From the NCBI GenBank assembly GCA_022791815.1, contig JAAVZU010000022.1, positions 1-64,000 on the forward strand: a stretch of 64,000 nt of DNA. Direction: 5' to 3'. This DNA comes from Lachnospiraceae bacterium (lineage in GTDB: Bacteria > Bacillota > Clostridia > Lachnospirales > Lachnospiraceae). The notes beneath the pieces are model-generated. The model did not search any database. It was not told the origin of the DNA and saw nothing but the letters and a program-made list of their open reading frames with translations. The stretch's first letter is position 1. Each line of letters starts with the position of its first letter. Below are positions 15,588 to 24,059 of this stretch, piece by piece. The position numbers and the translations under genes are program-made.

Positions 15588-17693
15588 ATGAAGGATTTTG
15601 TAACAGTTCAGACAGGTCTGCACACTTCGCTGTGCAGGCCGTATAAACAATTAAAACAGGAGAGGAATTGGGCAATTGATATGCGAAGCTTGTCCAATTC
15701 CGTAACAGTTCAGCCCAAGGCTGAACTGTTACAGGATTTTTTACCAATTTCAAAAGAAGATATGAAAAAAAGAGGATGGGAACAGTGTGATTTTGTGTAT
15801 GTGATTGGTGATGCTTATGTAGACCATCATTCTTTTGGCCCAGCAATTATAAGCAGAGTGTTAGAAAGTCATGGATTTAAAGTAGGAATTATTTCACAGC
15901 CAGACTGGAAAGATGAAACTTCTATACAGATTCTTGGGAAACCAAGATTAGGCTTTTTGATATCTGGTGGAAATATGGATACTATGGTGAATCATTATAC
16001 TGTGAATAAGAAACATCGGAAAATGGATAATTACACTCCTGGCGGAGTAATGGGAAAACGTCCAGACAGGGCAACTATTGTCTATGGAAATCTGATTCGC
16101 AAGACTTATAAAGATGTGCCAGTTATTATTGGTGGAATTGAAGCAAGCCTTCGACGATTGGGACATTATGATTACTGGAGTGATAAAGTAAAACGTTCCA
16201 TTTTACTGGATGCTGGTGCGAATCTTTTAATTTATGGAATGGGTGAACATCCAGTGGTGGAGATTGCAGAAGCATTGGACAGCGGAATTTCTATTTCTGA
16301 TATCACTTTTATCCGAGGAACGGTATACCGGACAAAAGAGGTGGAAGATTTGTATGATGCGATTGTTTTACCCTCTTACCCAGAGATTGTAGAAGATAAG
16401 AAAAAATATGCCCAGAGTTTTTATAAACAGTATTGTAATACAGATCCATATTCTGGAAAAATCTTAATTGAAAAATATAAAGAAAAAGAATATGTGGTAC
16501 AGAATCCTCCTGCTATGCCTTTATCTCAGGATGAGATGGATGCAGTATATGCCCTTCCTTATATGCGTAATTATCATCCTGTGTATGAAAAAGAGGGAGG
16601 AGTCCCTGCAATTCGTGAATTAAAGCACAGTTTAGTGAGTAACCGAGGGTGTTTTGGAGGATGCAGTTTTTGTGCTTTGACCTTTCATCAGGGAAGGATT
16701 ATACAATGCCGCAGCCATGAGTCTATTATAGAAGAAGCTAAAATTGTCATTGCAGATCCAGAATTTAAAGGGTATATTCATGATGTAGGCGGGCCAACCG
16801 CCAATTTTCGGGATACTGCTTGTGAAAAACAAAAAACAAAAGGTGTTTGTATTGGAAAGCAGTGTTTATTTCCCGCACCATGTAAGAATTTGAAAATTGA
16901 CCATAAGGACTATTTATCTCTTCTTCGCAAACTCCGTAAATTGCCGAAAGTAAAAAAGGTATTTATACGGTCTGGAATCCGTTTTGATTATCTGATTCAT
17001 GATAAAGATGATACTTTTATCCGTGAGTTGTGTGAACATCATGTAAGTGGTCAGTTGAAAGTGGCTCCTGAACATATTAGTGATAAAGTATTAAAGTTAA
17101 TGGGAAAACCAGGTAATGAGATTTATCAAAGATTTATTGATAAATATAAAAAGACAAATAAACTAGTGGGCAAACAGCAATATGTAGTACCATATTTAAT
17201 GTCTTCCCATCCAGGCTCGACCATGAAAGAGGCAGTAGAGCTTGCAGAATATATCAGAGATTTAGGCTATATGCCAGAGCAGGTTCAGGATTTTTATCCA
17301 ACGCCTTCTACCATTTCCACTTGTATGTATTATACGGGGTTAGATCCAAGAACAATGGAACCAGTATATGTACCAAAGAAGCATCACGAAAAGGAGATGC
17401 AGCGTGCCTTGATTCAATATCGGGATCCTAAGAATTATGATTTGGTGGTGGAGGCACTAAAAATGGCTCATCGGACGGACTTAATTGGATTTGATGAGAA
17501 ATGTCTAGTAAGACCAAGAAAGTTTGCTAAAGAGAAACAAGAAGATAGACATGGCAATGGTAGAAAAGACCAAAAAAGCCAATCTACAAGGAAGATGCAA
17601 AAATCTGGAAACAATCAGAGATTTGAGGGAAAAAGAGAAAAGGCACCAACTAAAAAGAAGAAAGCAATACGTAATATTCATAAAAAGAAGTAG
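15588..17693 (+). CDS. ygiQ: YgiQ family radical SAM protein, carrying an in-frame 47-codon mobile-element insertion
   Basis: Radical SAM protein of the UPF0313/YgiQ family. The cluster motif GCFGGCSFC gives C355, C359 and C362; the family-typical N-terminus [30 protein letters not shown] and the basic, lysine-rich tail are present. Its reaction is unknown. ATG 15588 follows AAGAGG by 6 nt. After codon 4 (MKDF) the gene is interrupted by a 133-bp palindromic element plus an 8-bp target duplication, adding exactly 47 codons (residues 5-51) without a stop or frameshift; native sequence resumes as LPISKEDM. Removing the insert gives the expected start [12 protein letters not shown]. Translation might instead begin at an in-frame ATG inside the insert (15681), behind AGGAGAGG, or at 15762. 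Confidence 0.93.
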   Translation: MKDFVTVQTGLHTSLCRPYKQLKQERNWAIDMRSLSNSVTVQPKAELLQDFLPISKEDMKKRGWEQCDFVYVIGDAYVDHHSFGPAIISRVLESHGFKVGIISQPDWKDETSIQILGKPRLGFLISGGNMDTMVNHYTVNKKHRKMDNYTPGGVMGKRPDRATIVYGNLIRKTYKDVPVIIGGIEASLRRLGHYDYWSDKVKRSILLDAGANLLIYGMGEHPVVEIAEALDSGISISDITFIRGTVYRTKEVEDLYDAIVLPSYPEIVEDKKKYAQSFYKQYCNTDPYSGKILIEKYKEKEYVVQNPPAMPLSQDEMDAVYALPYMRNYHPVYEKEGGVPAIRELKHSLVSNRGCFGGCSFCALTFHQGRIIQCRSHESIIEEAKIVIADPEFKGYIHDVGGPTANFRDTACEKQKTKGVCIGKQCLFPAPCKNLKIDHKDYLSLLRKLRKLPKVKKVFIRSGIRFDYLIHDKDDTFIRELCEHHVSGQLKVAPEHISDKVLKLMGKPGNEIYQRFIDKYKKTNKLVGKQQYVVPYLMSSHPGSTMKEAVELAEYIRDLGYMPEQVQDFYPTPSTISTCMYYTGLDPRTMEPVYVPKKHHEKEMQRALIQYRDPKNYDLVVEALKMAHRTDLIGFDEKCLVRPRKFAKEKQEDRHGNGRKDQKSQSTRKMQKSGNNQRFEGKREKAPTKKKKAIRNIHKKK
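15592..15740. mobile_element. 133-bp element inserted in ygiQ, with perfect 8-bp target duplication
   Basis: The element spans 15600-15732 and is flanked by AGGATTTT at 15592-15599 and 15733-15740 (8/8). Terminal inverted repeats are GTAACAGTTCAG and CTGAACTGTTAC. Internal structure: hairpin CTGCACA/TGTGCAG, hairpin AATTGGGCA/TGTCCAATT, and at the right end a complete 31-bp palindrome (15702-15732) like the stand-alone short elements. The left part (to about 15690) resembles 52947-53036. It holds no transposase frame and no stop codon in the ygiQ frame. Confidence 0.93.
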
Positions 17694-17696
17694 AAG

Positions 17697-17727
17697 GTAA
17701 CAGTTAAGCCTGTAGACAAACTGTTAC
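17697..17727. mobile_element. 31-bp palindromic element with 8-bp target duplication (7/8)
   Basis: GTAACAGTTAAGCC ... CAAACTGTTAC, flanked by AGTAGAAG (17689-17696) and AGTAGGAG (17728-17735). The left target copy contains the ygiQ stop codon; the right copy forms the start of the AGGAGG ribosome binding site of the next gene. Confidence 0.85.
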
Positions 17728-17743
17728 AGTAGGAGGCAGATAG

Positions 17744-18319
17744 ATGCAGAAATTATTCCAAAAGGAAAAAGGAGAATATGGCTATATTACAAAGTCAAAG
17801 AAACATGATATTATAAAGATGCTTATCTATGTGGGGATTGCTCTTGCTATTTTTGTAGTAGGATTATTGCTAAATAAAATGTCTTATGTAAATGTTTTTA
17901 CTATTGTGGCAATTTTATTTGTACTGCCGTGGGCAAGGGTTTTGGTAGAATATATTTTATTATTCCCTTATCATACCCCTGACCAAAAAGTTTATGAGAA
18001 ATGGAAGGCAGCAGTACCAGAGGGAAGCCGTCTCTTATCAGATATCATTATTACATCGACAGAAAAATCCATGGGACTTGATTTTATAGTACTGGGAAGT
18101 GGGTATGTGTTTGGTTTGACTACAAAAGAAAAGCAAGATAACCAATATGTGCAGAATTATTTGAAAAAGGGTGTAGAACAAAATAGTAACGCCTATCAAG
18201 TGAAAATTTTTCAGAAAGAAAAGGATTTTGAAAATGCTATAAAAAATGCAAAAGAAAAGGAAATTTCCAAAGAAGAAAGAGAAAGTGTGGAGAATTTTTT
18301 ATTATCTATTATGGTATAA
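17744..18319 (+). CDS. conserved two-helix membrane protein of unknown function
   Basis: A 191-residue protein with two membrane segments (about residues 25-43 and 48-74) and a C-terminal cytoplasmic part ending in a charged, coiled-coil-like helix. I do not recognise a named family. AGGAGG (17731-17736) is 7 nt before the ATG, and the site lies partly inside the target duplication of the preceding element. Its neighbours are translation and RNA-modification genes, but this does not define a role. An extended -10 sequence (TGGTATAAT, TATAAT at 18315-18320) overlaps its stop codon and may serve the next gene. Confidence 0.7.
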   Translation: MQKLFQKEKGEYGYITKSKKHDIIKMLIYVGIALAIFVVGLLLNKMSYVNVFTIVAILFVLPWARVLVEYILLFPYHTPDQKVYEKWKAAVPEGSRLLSDIIITSTEKSMGLDFIVLGSGYVFGLTTKEKQDNQYVQNYLKKGVEQNSNAYQVKIFQKEKDFENAIKNAKEKEISKEERESVENFLLSIMV

Positions 18320-18370
18320 TGGGATACCCAAACCATTATATAATTGGCTGTTTGCTGGAAAGGAAATGTT

Positions 18371-19345
18371 ATGAAAAGTATTGCCATTACAGATAAAGAA
18401 GAAGGACAACGTCTAGACAAGTTTCTTGCTAAGTATTTGGAGAAGGCACCAAAGAGTTTTCTTTATAAAATGCTTAGAAAGAAAAATATTAAGTTGAATG
18501 ATAAAAAGGCAGAAGGTTCGGAAAAACTGCAAAAAGGAGATGAGATTAAGCTTTTTTTATCAGAAGAAACCATTCGGAATTTTACAGAGGAGAAAATAGT
18601 AGAAAAATCGGAGATGGATTTGGATATTATTTTTGAAAATAAGCATATATTAATTATAAATAAACCTGCAGGAGTACTGTCTCAAAAGGCAAAAAAAGAA
18701 GATATCTCTTTAATTGAATATATTACTACATATATGTTAAATAGCGGACAATTAACAATGGAACAGCTCCAAAGTTTTCGTCCAGGAGTGTGCAACCGTT
18801 TGGACAGAAATACAAGTGGAATTATTATTGCAGGAAAAACGTTATTAGGTTTACAAACAATGTCAGCCTTATTAAAGGAACGAAATATTGGAAAATATTA
18901 CCAGTGCATTGTAAAAGGAAAATTGACCAAAAAACAGACTATAGAGGGTTATCTAACAAAAGACCGAAATCACAACAGAGTAAAAATTTCTGATAGACCT
19001 GTAGAAGGGGCAGATTTTATAAAAACGGAATATGAACCTCTTTCCTATACAGAAGAATTTACATTACTTCGGGTAAAACTTCTGACTGGAAAATCTCATC
19101 AGATTCGTGCCCATTTACAAAGCATTGGGCATCCAGTAATCGGGGATGGAAAATATGGAGATGTACCAACCAATAAGCAGCTTAGAAAAGCGTATAAATT
19201 AAAACATCATCTATTACATTCTTATGAGTTAGTATTGCCAGAATTATCAGAAGAATTTGCAGATATTTCAAGGAAGACGATTGTTGCACCTTTACCAGAT
19301 TATTTTCTAAATTTAATAGAAAAATTAGGATTAAAGGAGAAGTAA
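18371..19345 (+). CDS. RluA-family pseudouridine synthase (RluC/RluD-like)
   Basis: Makes pseudouridine in RNA, probably 23S rRNA. An N-terminal S4 RNA-binding domain (GQRLDKFLAKYLEKAPKSFLYKMLRKKNI) precedes the RluA catalytic domain with LIINKPAGVLSQ and the active-site segment VCNRLDRNTSGIIIAGKT; the C-terminal LLTGKSHQIRAHLQSIGHPVIGDGKYG is diagnostic. Length 324 residues. ATG 18371 is preferred to an upstream TTG (18344) because AAAGGA precedes it. recU follows after 4 nt, indicating cotranscription. Confidence 0.9.
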   Translation: MKSIAITDKEEGQRLDKFLAKYLEKAPKSFLYKMLRKKNIKLNDKKAEGSEKLQKGDEIKLFLSEETIRNFTEEKIVEKSEMDLDIIFENKHILIINKPAGVLSQKAKKEDISLIEYITTYMLNSGQLTMEQLQSFRPGVCNRLDRNTSGIIIAGKTLLGLQTMSALLKERNIGKYYQCIVKGKLTKKQTIEGYLTKDRNHNRVKISDRPVEGADFIKTEYEPLSYTEEFTLLRVKLLTGKSHQIRAHLQSIGHPVIGDGKYGDVPTNKQLRKAYKLKHHLLHSYELVLPELSEEFADISRKTIVAPLPDYFLNLIEKLGLKEK

Positions 19346-19349
19346 AAGT

Positions 19350-19883
19350 ATGGCAACATGGAAGAATCGGGGACTTCGAGGGTCCTTTTTGGAAGAAATG
19401 ATAAATTATACCAATGAAAAATATAGGCAGGAGGGTTTGGCATTAATCCAGAAAATACCAACGCCAATTAAACCAATTGAAATCGATCCAATCCATCGAC
19501 ATATTACCTTGGCATATTTTGAGCAAAAAAGTACGGTGGATTATATTGGAGTGATTCAGGGAATTCCTGTTTGTTTTGATGCTAAGGAATGCGCTACCAA
19601 GCGTTTTCCCCTTGCCAATGTTCATGAACATCAGATTGCTTTTATGTCGGAATTTGAACAGCAGGAGGGAATGGCATTTTTGTTAATTTACTTTAAAGAG
19701 CAGGATGTATTTTATTATCTGACTTTTCAAAAATTGTTAGAATTTTGGGAGCGCTGCAATAAAGGAGAGAGAAAGAGTTTTTCCTATGACGAGTTGGAAA
19801 CAAGATATCAGATTTCTACTTATGAGGGGGTTATGATTCATTATCTGGATATGGTGCAGCAGGATTTATCTGATAGAGAATAA
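19350..19883 (+). CDS. recU: Holliday junction resolvase RecU
   Basis: Cuts Holliday junctions during recombination and chromosome segregation in Firmicutes. The 177-residue protein shows the RecU layout: G.RGSFLEEMINYTNEKYRQEGLALIQKIPTP, then STVDYIGVIQGIPVCFDAKE, which carries the catalytic D and DxK-type acidic residues, and HEHQIAFMSEFEQQEGMAFLLI. RecU often lies beside pbp1A (ponA) in Bacillus, but not here. The ~180-bp repeat begins 4 bp after the stop codon. Confidence 0.9.
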   Translation: MATWKNRGLRGSFLEEMINYTNEKYRQEGLALIQKIPTPIKPIEIDPIHRHITLAYFEQKSTVDYIGVIQGIPVCFDAKECATKRFPLANVHEHQIAFMSEFEQQEGMAFLLIYFKEQDVFYYLTFQKLLEFWERCNKGERKSFSYDELETRYQISTYEGVMIHYLDMVQQDLSDRE

Positions 19884-19887
19884 ACTT

Positions 19888-20069
19888 CCATGCTACCTTC
19901 AGCAGCACCACTATAAATAAAAGTTGATTGCTACGTGCTACGCACTCCCGCAATCACCAACTGTATTCGTATTCCGGGTTATCACCCTACATACTCATAC
20001 AGTTTAGCCAGCCAAATGGTTACATTTCTTTGCAAGTAAACTTGCACGAAATTGTAACTGTTTGTTAGG
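19888..20069 (-). repeat. ~180-bp structured repeat, copy 1 (inverted relative to copy 2)
   Basis: The reverse complement of this segment aligns end to end with 51012-51190. Recognisable shared pieces are CCTAACAAAC, a nested hairpin TTTC.TGCAAGTTTACTTGCA.GAAA closed by GTTAC/GTAAC, TACGAATACAGTTGGTGATTG, and GGTGCTGC near the other end. A partial third copy is at 3959-4006. It holds no reading frame, and no clear target duplication was found. Confidence 0.8.
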
Positions 20070-20095
20070 ACTTTTAGAGTAAATAGGAGAAAAAC

Positions 20096-20665
20096 ATGAA
20101 GAATTATTATGGAATAATAGAATATGCACATCATTTTATCCGCCGGCATGTGGATCAGGGAGATATTTGTGTGGATGCTACAGCCGGAAACGGTCATGAT
20201 ACCCTGTTTCTTTGTGAATTAGTTGGAGAGAATGGGAAAGTGATAGCTATGGATATTCAGGAAATAGCAGTAAATCATACTAAAAAGTTGCTGAGGGAGA
20301 ATGCCTTTGAAGGAAATGCAAAGGTGATTTTAGATAGTCATGAGAATATTGGAAAGTATGCAAGGGAAGAGAGTGTATCATGTATTGTATTTAATCTTGG
20401 ATATTTACCAGGAGGCAATCATGCCCTCGCTACAAAGGCAAAAAGTACAATAACAGCTATGGAGGCTTCTTTGCAATTGTTAAAGAAGAATGGATTACTT
20501 AGTGTTACTATCTATAGTGGTGGTGATAGTGGATTTGAAGAAAAGAACGCAGTTTTAGAATGGATGAAACAACTGGATGCAAAAAAATACTTGGTTATTG
20601 TCAGTGAATATTATAACCGTCCCAATCATCCACCTATTCCAGTACAAATTATTCGATTAAAATAA
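20096..20665 (+). CDS. mnmM: MnmM/YtqB-like tRNA wobble-uridine methyltransferase
   Basis: A 189-residue class I SAM methyltransferase of the putative rRNA methylase family (YtqB). Motif I is CVDATAGNGHDTLFL, followed by VIAMDIQEIAV and FNLGYLPGGNH (motif IV region), with a C-terminal YYNRPNHPPIPVQI typical for YtqB. The Bacillus homologue has been renamed MnmM and methylates aminomethyl-2-thiouridine at tRNA position 34; the same role is inferred here. The gene fits the RNA-modification neighbourhood. AGGAG lies upstream of ATG. Confidence 0.85.
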   Translation: MKNYYGIIEYAHHFIRRHVDQGDICVDATAGNGHDTLFLCELVGENGKVIAMDIQEIAVNHTKKLLRENAFEGNAKVILDSHENIGKYAREESVSCIVFNLGYLPGGNHALATKAKSTITAMEASLQLLKKNGLLSVTIYSGGDSGFEEKNAVLEWMKQLDAKKYLVIVSEYYNRPNHPPIPVQIIRLK

Positions 20666-20683
20666 AAAAAGTGCTATATTTTG

Positions 20684-20716
20684 GTTACAGTTTGCACCAT
20701 AGGTGTGAACAGTAAC
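20684..20716. mobile_element. 33-bp palindromic element with 8-bp target duplication (7/8)
   Basis: GTTACAGTTTGCACC / GGTGTGAACAGTAAC around ATA, flanked by ATATTTTG (20676-20683) and ATATTATG (20717-20724). It is closely similar in size and centre to 8829-8861. It lies a few bases upstream of the promoter of the manganese riboswitch. Confidence 0.85.
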
Positions 20717-20729
20717 ATATTATGCCTTA

Positions 20730-20759
20730 TTGACATTATTTGTCATTCTATGATAGAAT
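20730..20759 (+). promoter_or_regulatory. promoter of the mntP riboswitch transcript
   Basis: TTGACA (20730-20735), 18-bp spacer, TAGAAT (20754-20759). Transcription would start near 20766, exactly at the beginning of the aptamer. Confidence 0.7.
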
Positions 20760-20763
20760 AAGT

Positions 20764-20887
20764 CTATCTCGTAAGGGAGTAGTTTGCGTGAATACGTGGC
20801 AAGTCAACATACTGACTGAGAAAGTCTGGCTTGCCTTAATGAATGAGACTTACGTATAGCTTTGCTATACTTAGGTCTATTTTTTTG
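20764..20887 (+). ncRNA. yybP-ykoY (Mn2+) riboswitch with terminator expression platform
   Basis: The conserved AAGGGAGTAG core (20773-20782) and the ACATACTGA segment of the second loop (around 20808-20816) are those of the yybP-ykoY manganese-sensing aptamer, closed by the GAGAC near 20845. The outer stem can form between CTATCTCGTAAG (20764-20775) and CTTACGTATAG (20849-20859). An alternative hairpin GTATAG-CTTT-GCTATAC, extended by GACTTA/TAGGTC and followed by TATTTTTTT, is a terminator using the same 3' strand. Mn2+ binding should therefore favour the aptamer stem and allow readthrough into mntP, 224 nt downstream. Confidence 0.9.
20846..20887 (+). terminator. riboswitch-controlled terminator
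   Basis: GACTTACGTATAG / CTATACTTAGGTC with a short loop, followed by a run of seven T. It overlaps the 3' strand of the aptamer closing stem. Confidence 0.8.
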
Positions 20888-21110
20888 TATCATAGGAAGT
20901 GCTTTGCGGTTGTGTATAATACATTTTGTAATATTTTTAGTTATGACGAATACTCTAGCAGAATATAAATGGGTATGGCTGAATGGTTATATTATTTATA
21001 TTAATTTTAGGTTTTCTGAAAAATCTCATATATAAGTTATAATTTAACAAATAAATGGATTTTCATATTTTTCTATATTACATTATCTAGCAAAAAGGAG
21101 AGAATAGATT

Positions 21111-21689
21111 ATGTCAAATTTGGAATTATTTATTTTAGCATTAGGATTGTCTATGGATGCTTTTGCAGTATCTATTTGCAAAGGGCTTGCAATGGAGAAG
21201 GCAAGTATCAGAAAATCAGCAATTGTAGGATTGTGGTTTGGAACATTTCAGGCAATGATGCCATTAATTGGTTATTTTCTTGGAATACAATTTGCTGGAT
21301 ATGTAACAAAGCTGGCACCGTGGATAGCTTTTGCCTTATTAAGTTTAATTGGTGGAAATATGATAAAAGAGGCTTGTGAAAAGGAAAATGAAGAGGAAGA
21401 AAAAGCGGATAGTTCTCTTGCGGCAGGAACAATGTTTCTGCTTGCCATTGCGACCAGTATAGATGCTTTAGCAGTTGGAATAACATTTGCCATGTTAAAA
21501 CTTCAAAATGTGCCATTAGCTGTGTCATTTATTGGAATTACTACTTTCTGCATTTCTGTGGCAGGTGTAAAAATTGGTAATATTTTTGGAAGCCGATATA
21601 AGAAGAGGGCAGAACTGGCAGGAGGAGCAATTCTTATTCTTCTTGGATTGAAGATTATATTAGAGCATTTTGGGGTGGTTGTTTTTTAA
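21111..21689 (+). CDS. mntP: manganese efflux pump MntP
   Basis: A six-helix membrane protein of 192 residues of the MntP (YebN) family that exports Mn2+. Two homologous halves each carry the family's acidic membrane motif: LGLSMDAFAVSICKGL (residues 12-27) and IATSIDALAVGITFAML (about 118-134). A charged acidic loop separates the halves. The upstream yybP-ykoY riboswitch gives independent support for a manganese role. AAGGAGAG lies upstream of ATG. A hairpin without a clear T-tract (21695-21729) follows. Confidence 0.95.
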   Translation: MSNLELFILALGLSMDAFAVSICKGLAMEKASIRKSAIVGLWFGTFQAMMPLIGYFLGIQFAGYVTKLAPWIAFALLSLIGGNMIKEACEKENEEEEKADSSLAAGTMFLLAIATSIDALAVGITFAMLKLQNVPLAVSFIGITTFCISVAGVKIGNIFGSRYKKRAELAGGAILILLGLKIILEHFGVVVF

Positions 21690-21694
21690 TTTAA

Positions 21695-21729
21695 GTAGAC
21701 AACTAGCTTTTTTGTGGTTAGTTGTCTAC
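21695..21729 (+). terminator. hairpin after mntP
   Basis: GTAGACAACTA / TAGTTGTCTAC with a T-rich loop. There is no T-tract after the stem, so termination is likely but not certain. Confidence 0.4.
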
Positions 21730-21837
21730 AATCCTATAATATTCAAACATGTTATTTCGGAAGTTATATTTACTTAATATTAGTGGAATTGATTCAAGAA
21801 TAATTGAGAGAATAAAACAAAAAGGAGATGCAATTTC

Positions 21838-22539
21838 GTGAAGGAATATAGAATTGTGATTGTGGATGATGAGCCAGATATATTAGTTTTACTTGAAAAG
21901 GCTCTTAATATAGAGGGATACTATAATATTGTTAAAATTGAAAATGGATTTTCTGCTATAAGAGCTTGTCGGGAAAGTCAGCCAGATATCATTATTTTAG
22001 ATGTTATGCTGCCAGATATTGATGGGTATGAAGTGTGTAAACAAATTCGTGAGTTTTCTCATTGTCCAATTTTGTTTCTTTCATCTAAAAACGATGAATT
22101 AGACAAAATACTTGGTTTAGCTGTTGGTGGAGATGACTATGTAACAAAGCCGTTTAGTCCAAAAGAAATAGCATATAGAATAAAAGCACAATTACGCCGA
22201 ATGGAGTATAGGCAAAATCCATCTAAGAATTATTCTATTAAAATCGGAGAATTGATGATTGACCCAGAGGGGTGCCAAGTAACGAAAGGTAATACTCTAA
22301 TAGAATTAACTGCAAGGGAATTTGAAATATTACATTATTTAGCAGAAAATAAAGGACGGGTAATAAGCCGTGAACGTTTATACGAAACTATTTGGGGTGA
22401 AGATAGCTTTGGATGTGATAATACGATGATGGTACATATCCGTCATCTTCGTGAAAAATTAGAGGACAATCCTTCTGTTCCAAGGTATATTATTACACTG
22501 AAAGGTTTGGGCTACAAGCTGGTGAATCCTTATGAATAA
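21838..22539 (+). CDS. OmpR-family response regulator
   Basis: A 233-residue regulator: an N-terminal receiver domain with acidic pocket D10/D11, phosphorylation site D55 (IIILDVMLPD) and the K of YVTKPF, then a winged-helix DNA-binding domain (ELTAREFEILHYLAENKGRVISRERLYETIWG ... RHLREKLEDNP). Start is GTG 21838 after AAGGAGATG. The stop overlaps the start of the histidine kinase by 8 nt, so the two are translated together. Its likely targets are the ABC genes just downstream, where three phased TTAAG boxes occur. Confidence 0.95.
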   Translation: MKEYRIVIVDDEPDILVLLEKALNIEGYYNIVKIENGFSAIRACRESQPDIIILDVMLPDIDGYEVCKQIREFSHCPILFLSSKNDELDKILGLAVGGDDYVTKPFSPKEIAYRIKAQLRRMEYRQNPSKNYSIKIGELMIDPEGCQVTKGNTLIELTAREFEILHYLAENKGRVISRERLYETIWGEDSFGCDNTMMVHIRHLREKLEDNPSVPRYIITLKGLGYKLVNPYE

Positions 22540-23944
22540 TAAAACAATAGTTAATCCGTTTTTACGCATATTTGTTTTGATATCTGTTCTGCTTTTGGTG
22601 GCTGTTATTATGGTAATTGTGGCATTTTACTATATTTTTGGGATTACGGAGCCAGAAGGTTTAAGTTTAGCATCATGGCCAAAGACATTTACAAGTAGTT
22701 TTTCCGTATGGATGGAGAATGATGCTGGAAATATTAAAATAAAAGACATAGGGCTTGAGCGATTGGATGAATATGGGTTATGGCTTCAAGTTATTGATGA
22801 AATGGGAAAAGAAGTCTTTTCTTATAATAAGCCTGACACTTATCCAATAAGCTATTCTGCATCCGAACTAATTGCACTTAGTACAGGTGTTTATGAGCAG
22901 GAAGGTACAGTTTTTGTGAATAGCTTTGAAGATTCTGGTAAGGTGTGGAACTATATGGTTGGTTTTCCATATATTATTGGGAAAAGTATACTGTACTATA
23001 ATGGTGAAAATGTCAGACTTCTTTCGCCAGTTTTCCGTATGGGTATTTGTTTTCTTTTGGGGATCATAATAGTTTTTGTGCTTATGTATGTTTTTTGGCT
23101 TACAAGACATCTTGGAAAGATTACAAAAGGAATAGGAAATATATCGCTTCGTTCTTATATTCCACTTTCGGAAAAAGGGATATTTCGTGAAATCTACAAA
23201 GAGTTAAACAAAATGGATATGGAAATCTATCATAGTGATAAGGTGCAGAAAGAAACCAAACAAGCAAGACAAGAATGGATTGCCAATATTACACATGATT
23301 TAAAAACACCACTTTCTCCAATCAAGGGGTATGCGGAATTACTTTCAGACAATCCTGCACTAGAGAGTAAAACTGTACAGGAATATGGGAAAATTATCTT
23401 AAAGAATGTTAGTCACACCGAAAAGTTGATAAATGATTTGAAACTGACTTATCAGCTTGATGCGGGTGCAATACCATACAAGCCTAAAGAAATACCACTT
23501 ATTCGTTATCTAAGAGAGGTAGTTATTGACATTGTGAATGATCCTGCATTTAGTGGCTATAATATAGCTTTTGAAAGTAGTATACAGGAAATCATGGTCT
23601 GTGTGGATCCCGATTTATTTCGGCGTGCTGTGGGAAATGTTATCATCAATGCCCTTACACATAACTCATCAGAAACTCAAATAACGATTTGTGTAAGTTT
23701 TTTTAAAAAAGATAAAGTAGCTATTATTGTGCAGGATAATGGAATAGGTATGAGTGATGAAGAACAGTCAAAGCTATTTAACCGATATTACAGAGGTACA
23801 AGCACGAGGGAGAAGCCAGAAGGAAGTGGACTTGGTCTTGCCATTGCAAAACAAATTGTGATACTTCATGGTGGTGAAATTTTTGTAAAGAGCAAACAGA
23901 ATGTGGGTACAGAATTTATGATTTGTCTGCCACTTGAATCGTAA
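22532..23944 (+). CDS. sensor histidine kinase
   Basis: A 470-residue membrane kinase. Two membrane segments (about residues 10-35 and 167-188) enclose an extracytoplasmic domain of ~130 residues. The cytoplasmic part has the H-box THDLKTPLSPIKGY (phosphorylated H255), an N-box (NVIINALTHNS), and G-boxes (QDNGIGMS, GSGLGLAIAKQIV). It is the partner of the overlapping response regulator. The stimulus is unknown; linkage to an ABC-2 exporter is often seen in systems for antimicrobial-peptide resistance, but this is inference. Confidence 0.93.
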   Translation: MNNKTIVNPFLRIFVLISVLLLVAVIMVIVAFYYIFGITEPEGLSLASWPKTFTSSFSVWMENDAGNIKIKDIGLERLDEYGLWLQVIDEMGKEVFSYNKPDTYPISYSASELIALSTGVYEQEGTVFVNSFEDSGKVWNYMVGFPYIIGKSILYYNGENVRLLSPVFRMGICFLLGIIIVFVLMYVFWLTRHLGKITKGIGNISLRSYIPLSEKGIFREIYKELNKMDMEIYHSDKVQKETKQARQEWIANITHDLKTPLSPIKGYAELLSDNPALESKTVQEYGKIILKNVSHTEKLINDLKLTYQLDAGAIPYKPKEIPLIRYLREVVIDIVNDPAFSGYNIAFESSIQEIMVCVDPDLFRRAVGNVIINALTHNSSETQITICVSFFKKDKVAIIVQDNGIGMSDEEQSKLFNRYYRGTSTREKPEGSGLGLAIAKQIVILHGGEIFVKSKQNVGTEFMICLPLES

Positions 23945-23945
23945 A

Positions 23946-23983
23946 TTAAGGATAAATTAAGATAGGAAAAAGTTCAACTTAAG
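23946..23983 (+). promoter_or_regulatory. three phased TTAAG boxes (candidate regulator binding sites)
   Basis: TTAAG occurs at 23946, 23957 and 23979, starts separated by 11 and 22 bp, i.e. on one face of the helix. OmpR-type regulators commonly bind such 11-bp-spaced direct repeats, and these lie between the kinase gene and the ABC operon. No clear -10 element was identified. Confidence 0.45.
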
Positions 23984-23986
23984 ATG

Positions 23987-24025
23987 GATGATTTATGCTA
24001 TATGGCATAGGTCATCTATTTTTTT
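23987..24025 (+). terminator. terminator/attenuator between kinase and ABC genes
   Basis: GATGATTTATGC (23987-23998) pairs with GCATAGGTCATC (24005-24016), including two G-T pairs, followed by TATTTTTTT. It either ends the two-component operon or limits readthrough into the ABC genes. Confidence 0.75.
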
Positions 24026-24059
24026 GTACTAAAACAAAAACAAACAGGAGGTTATTTAT

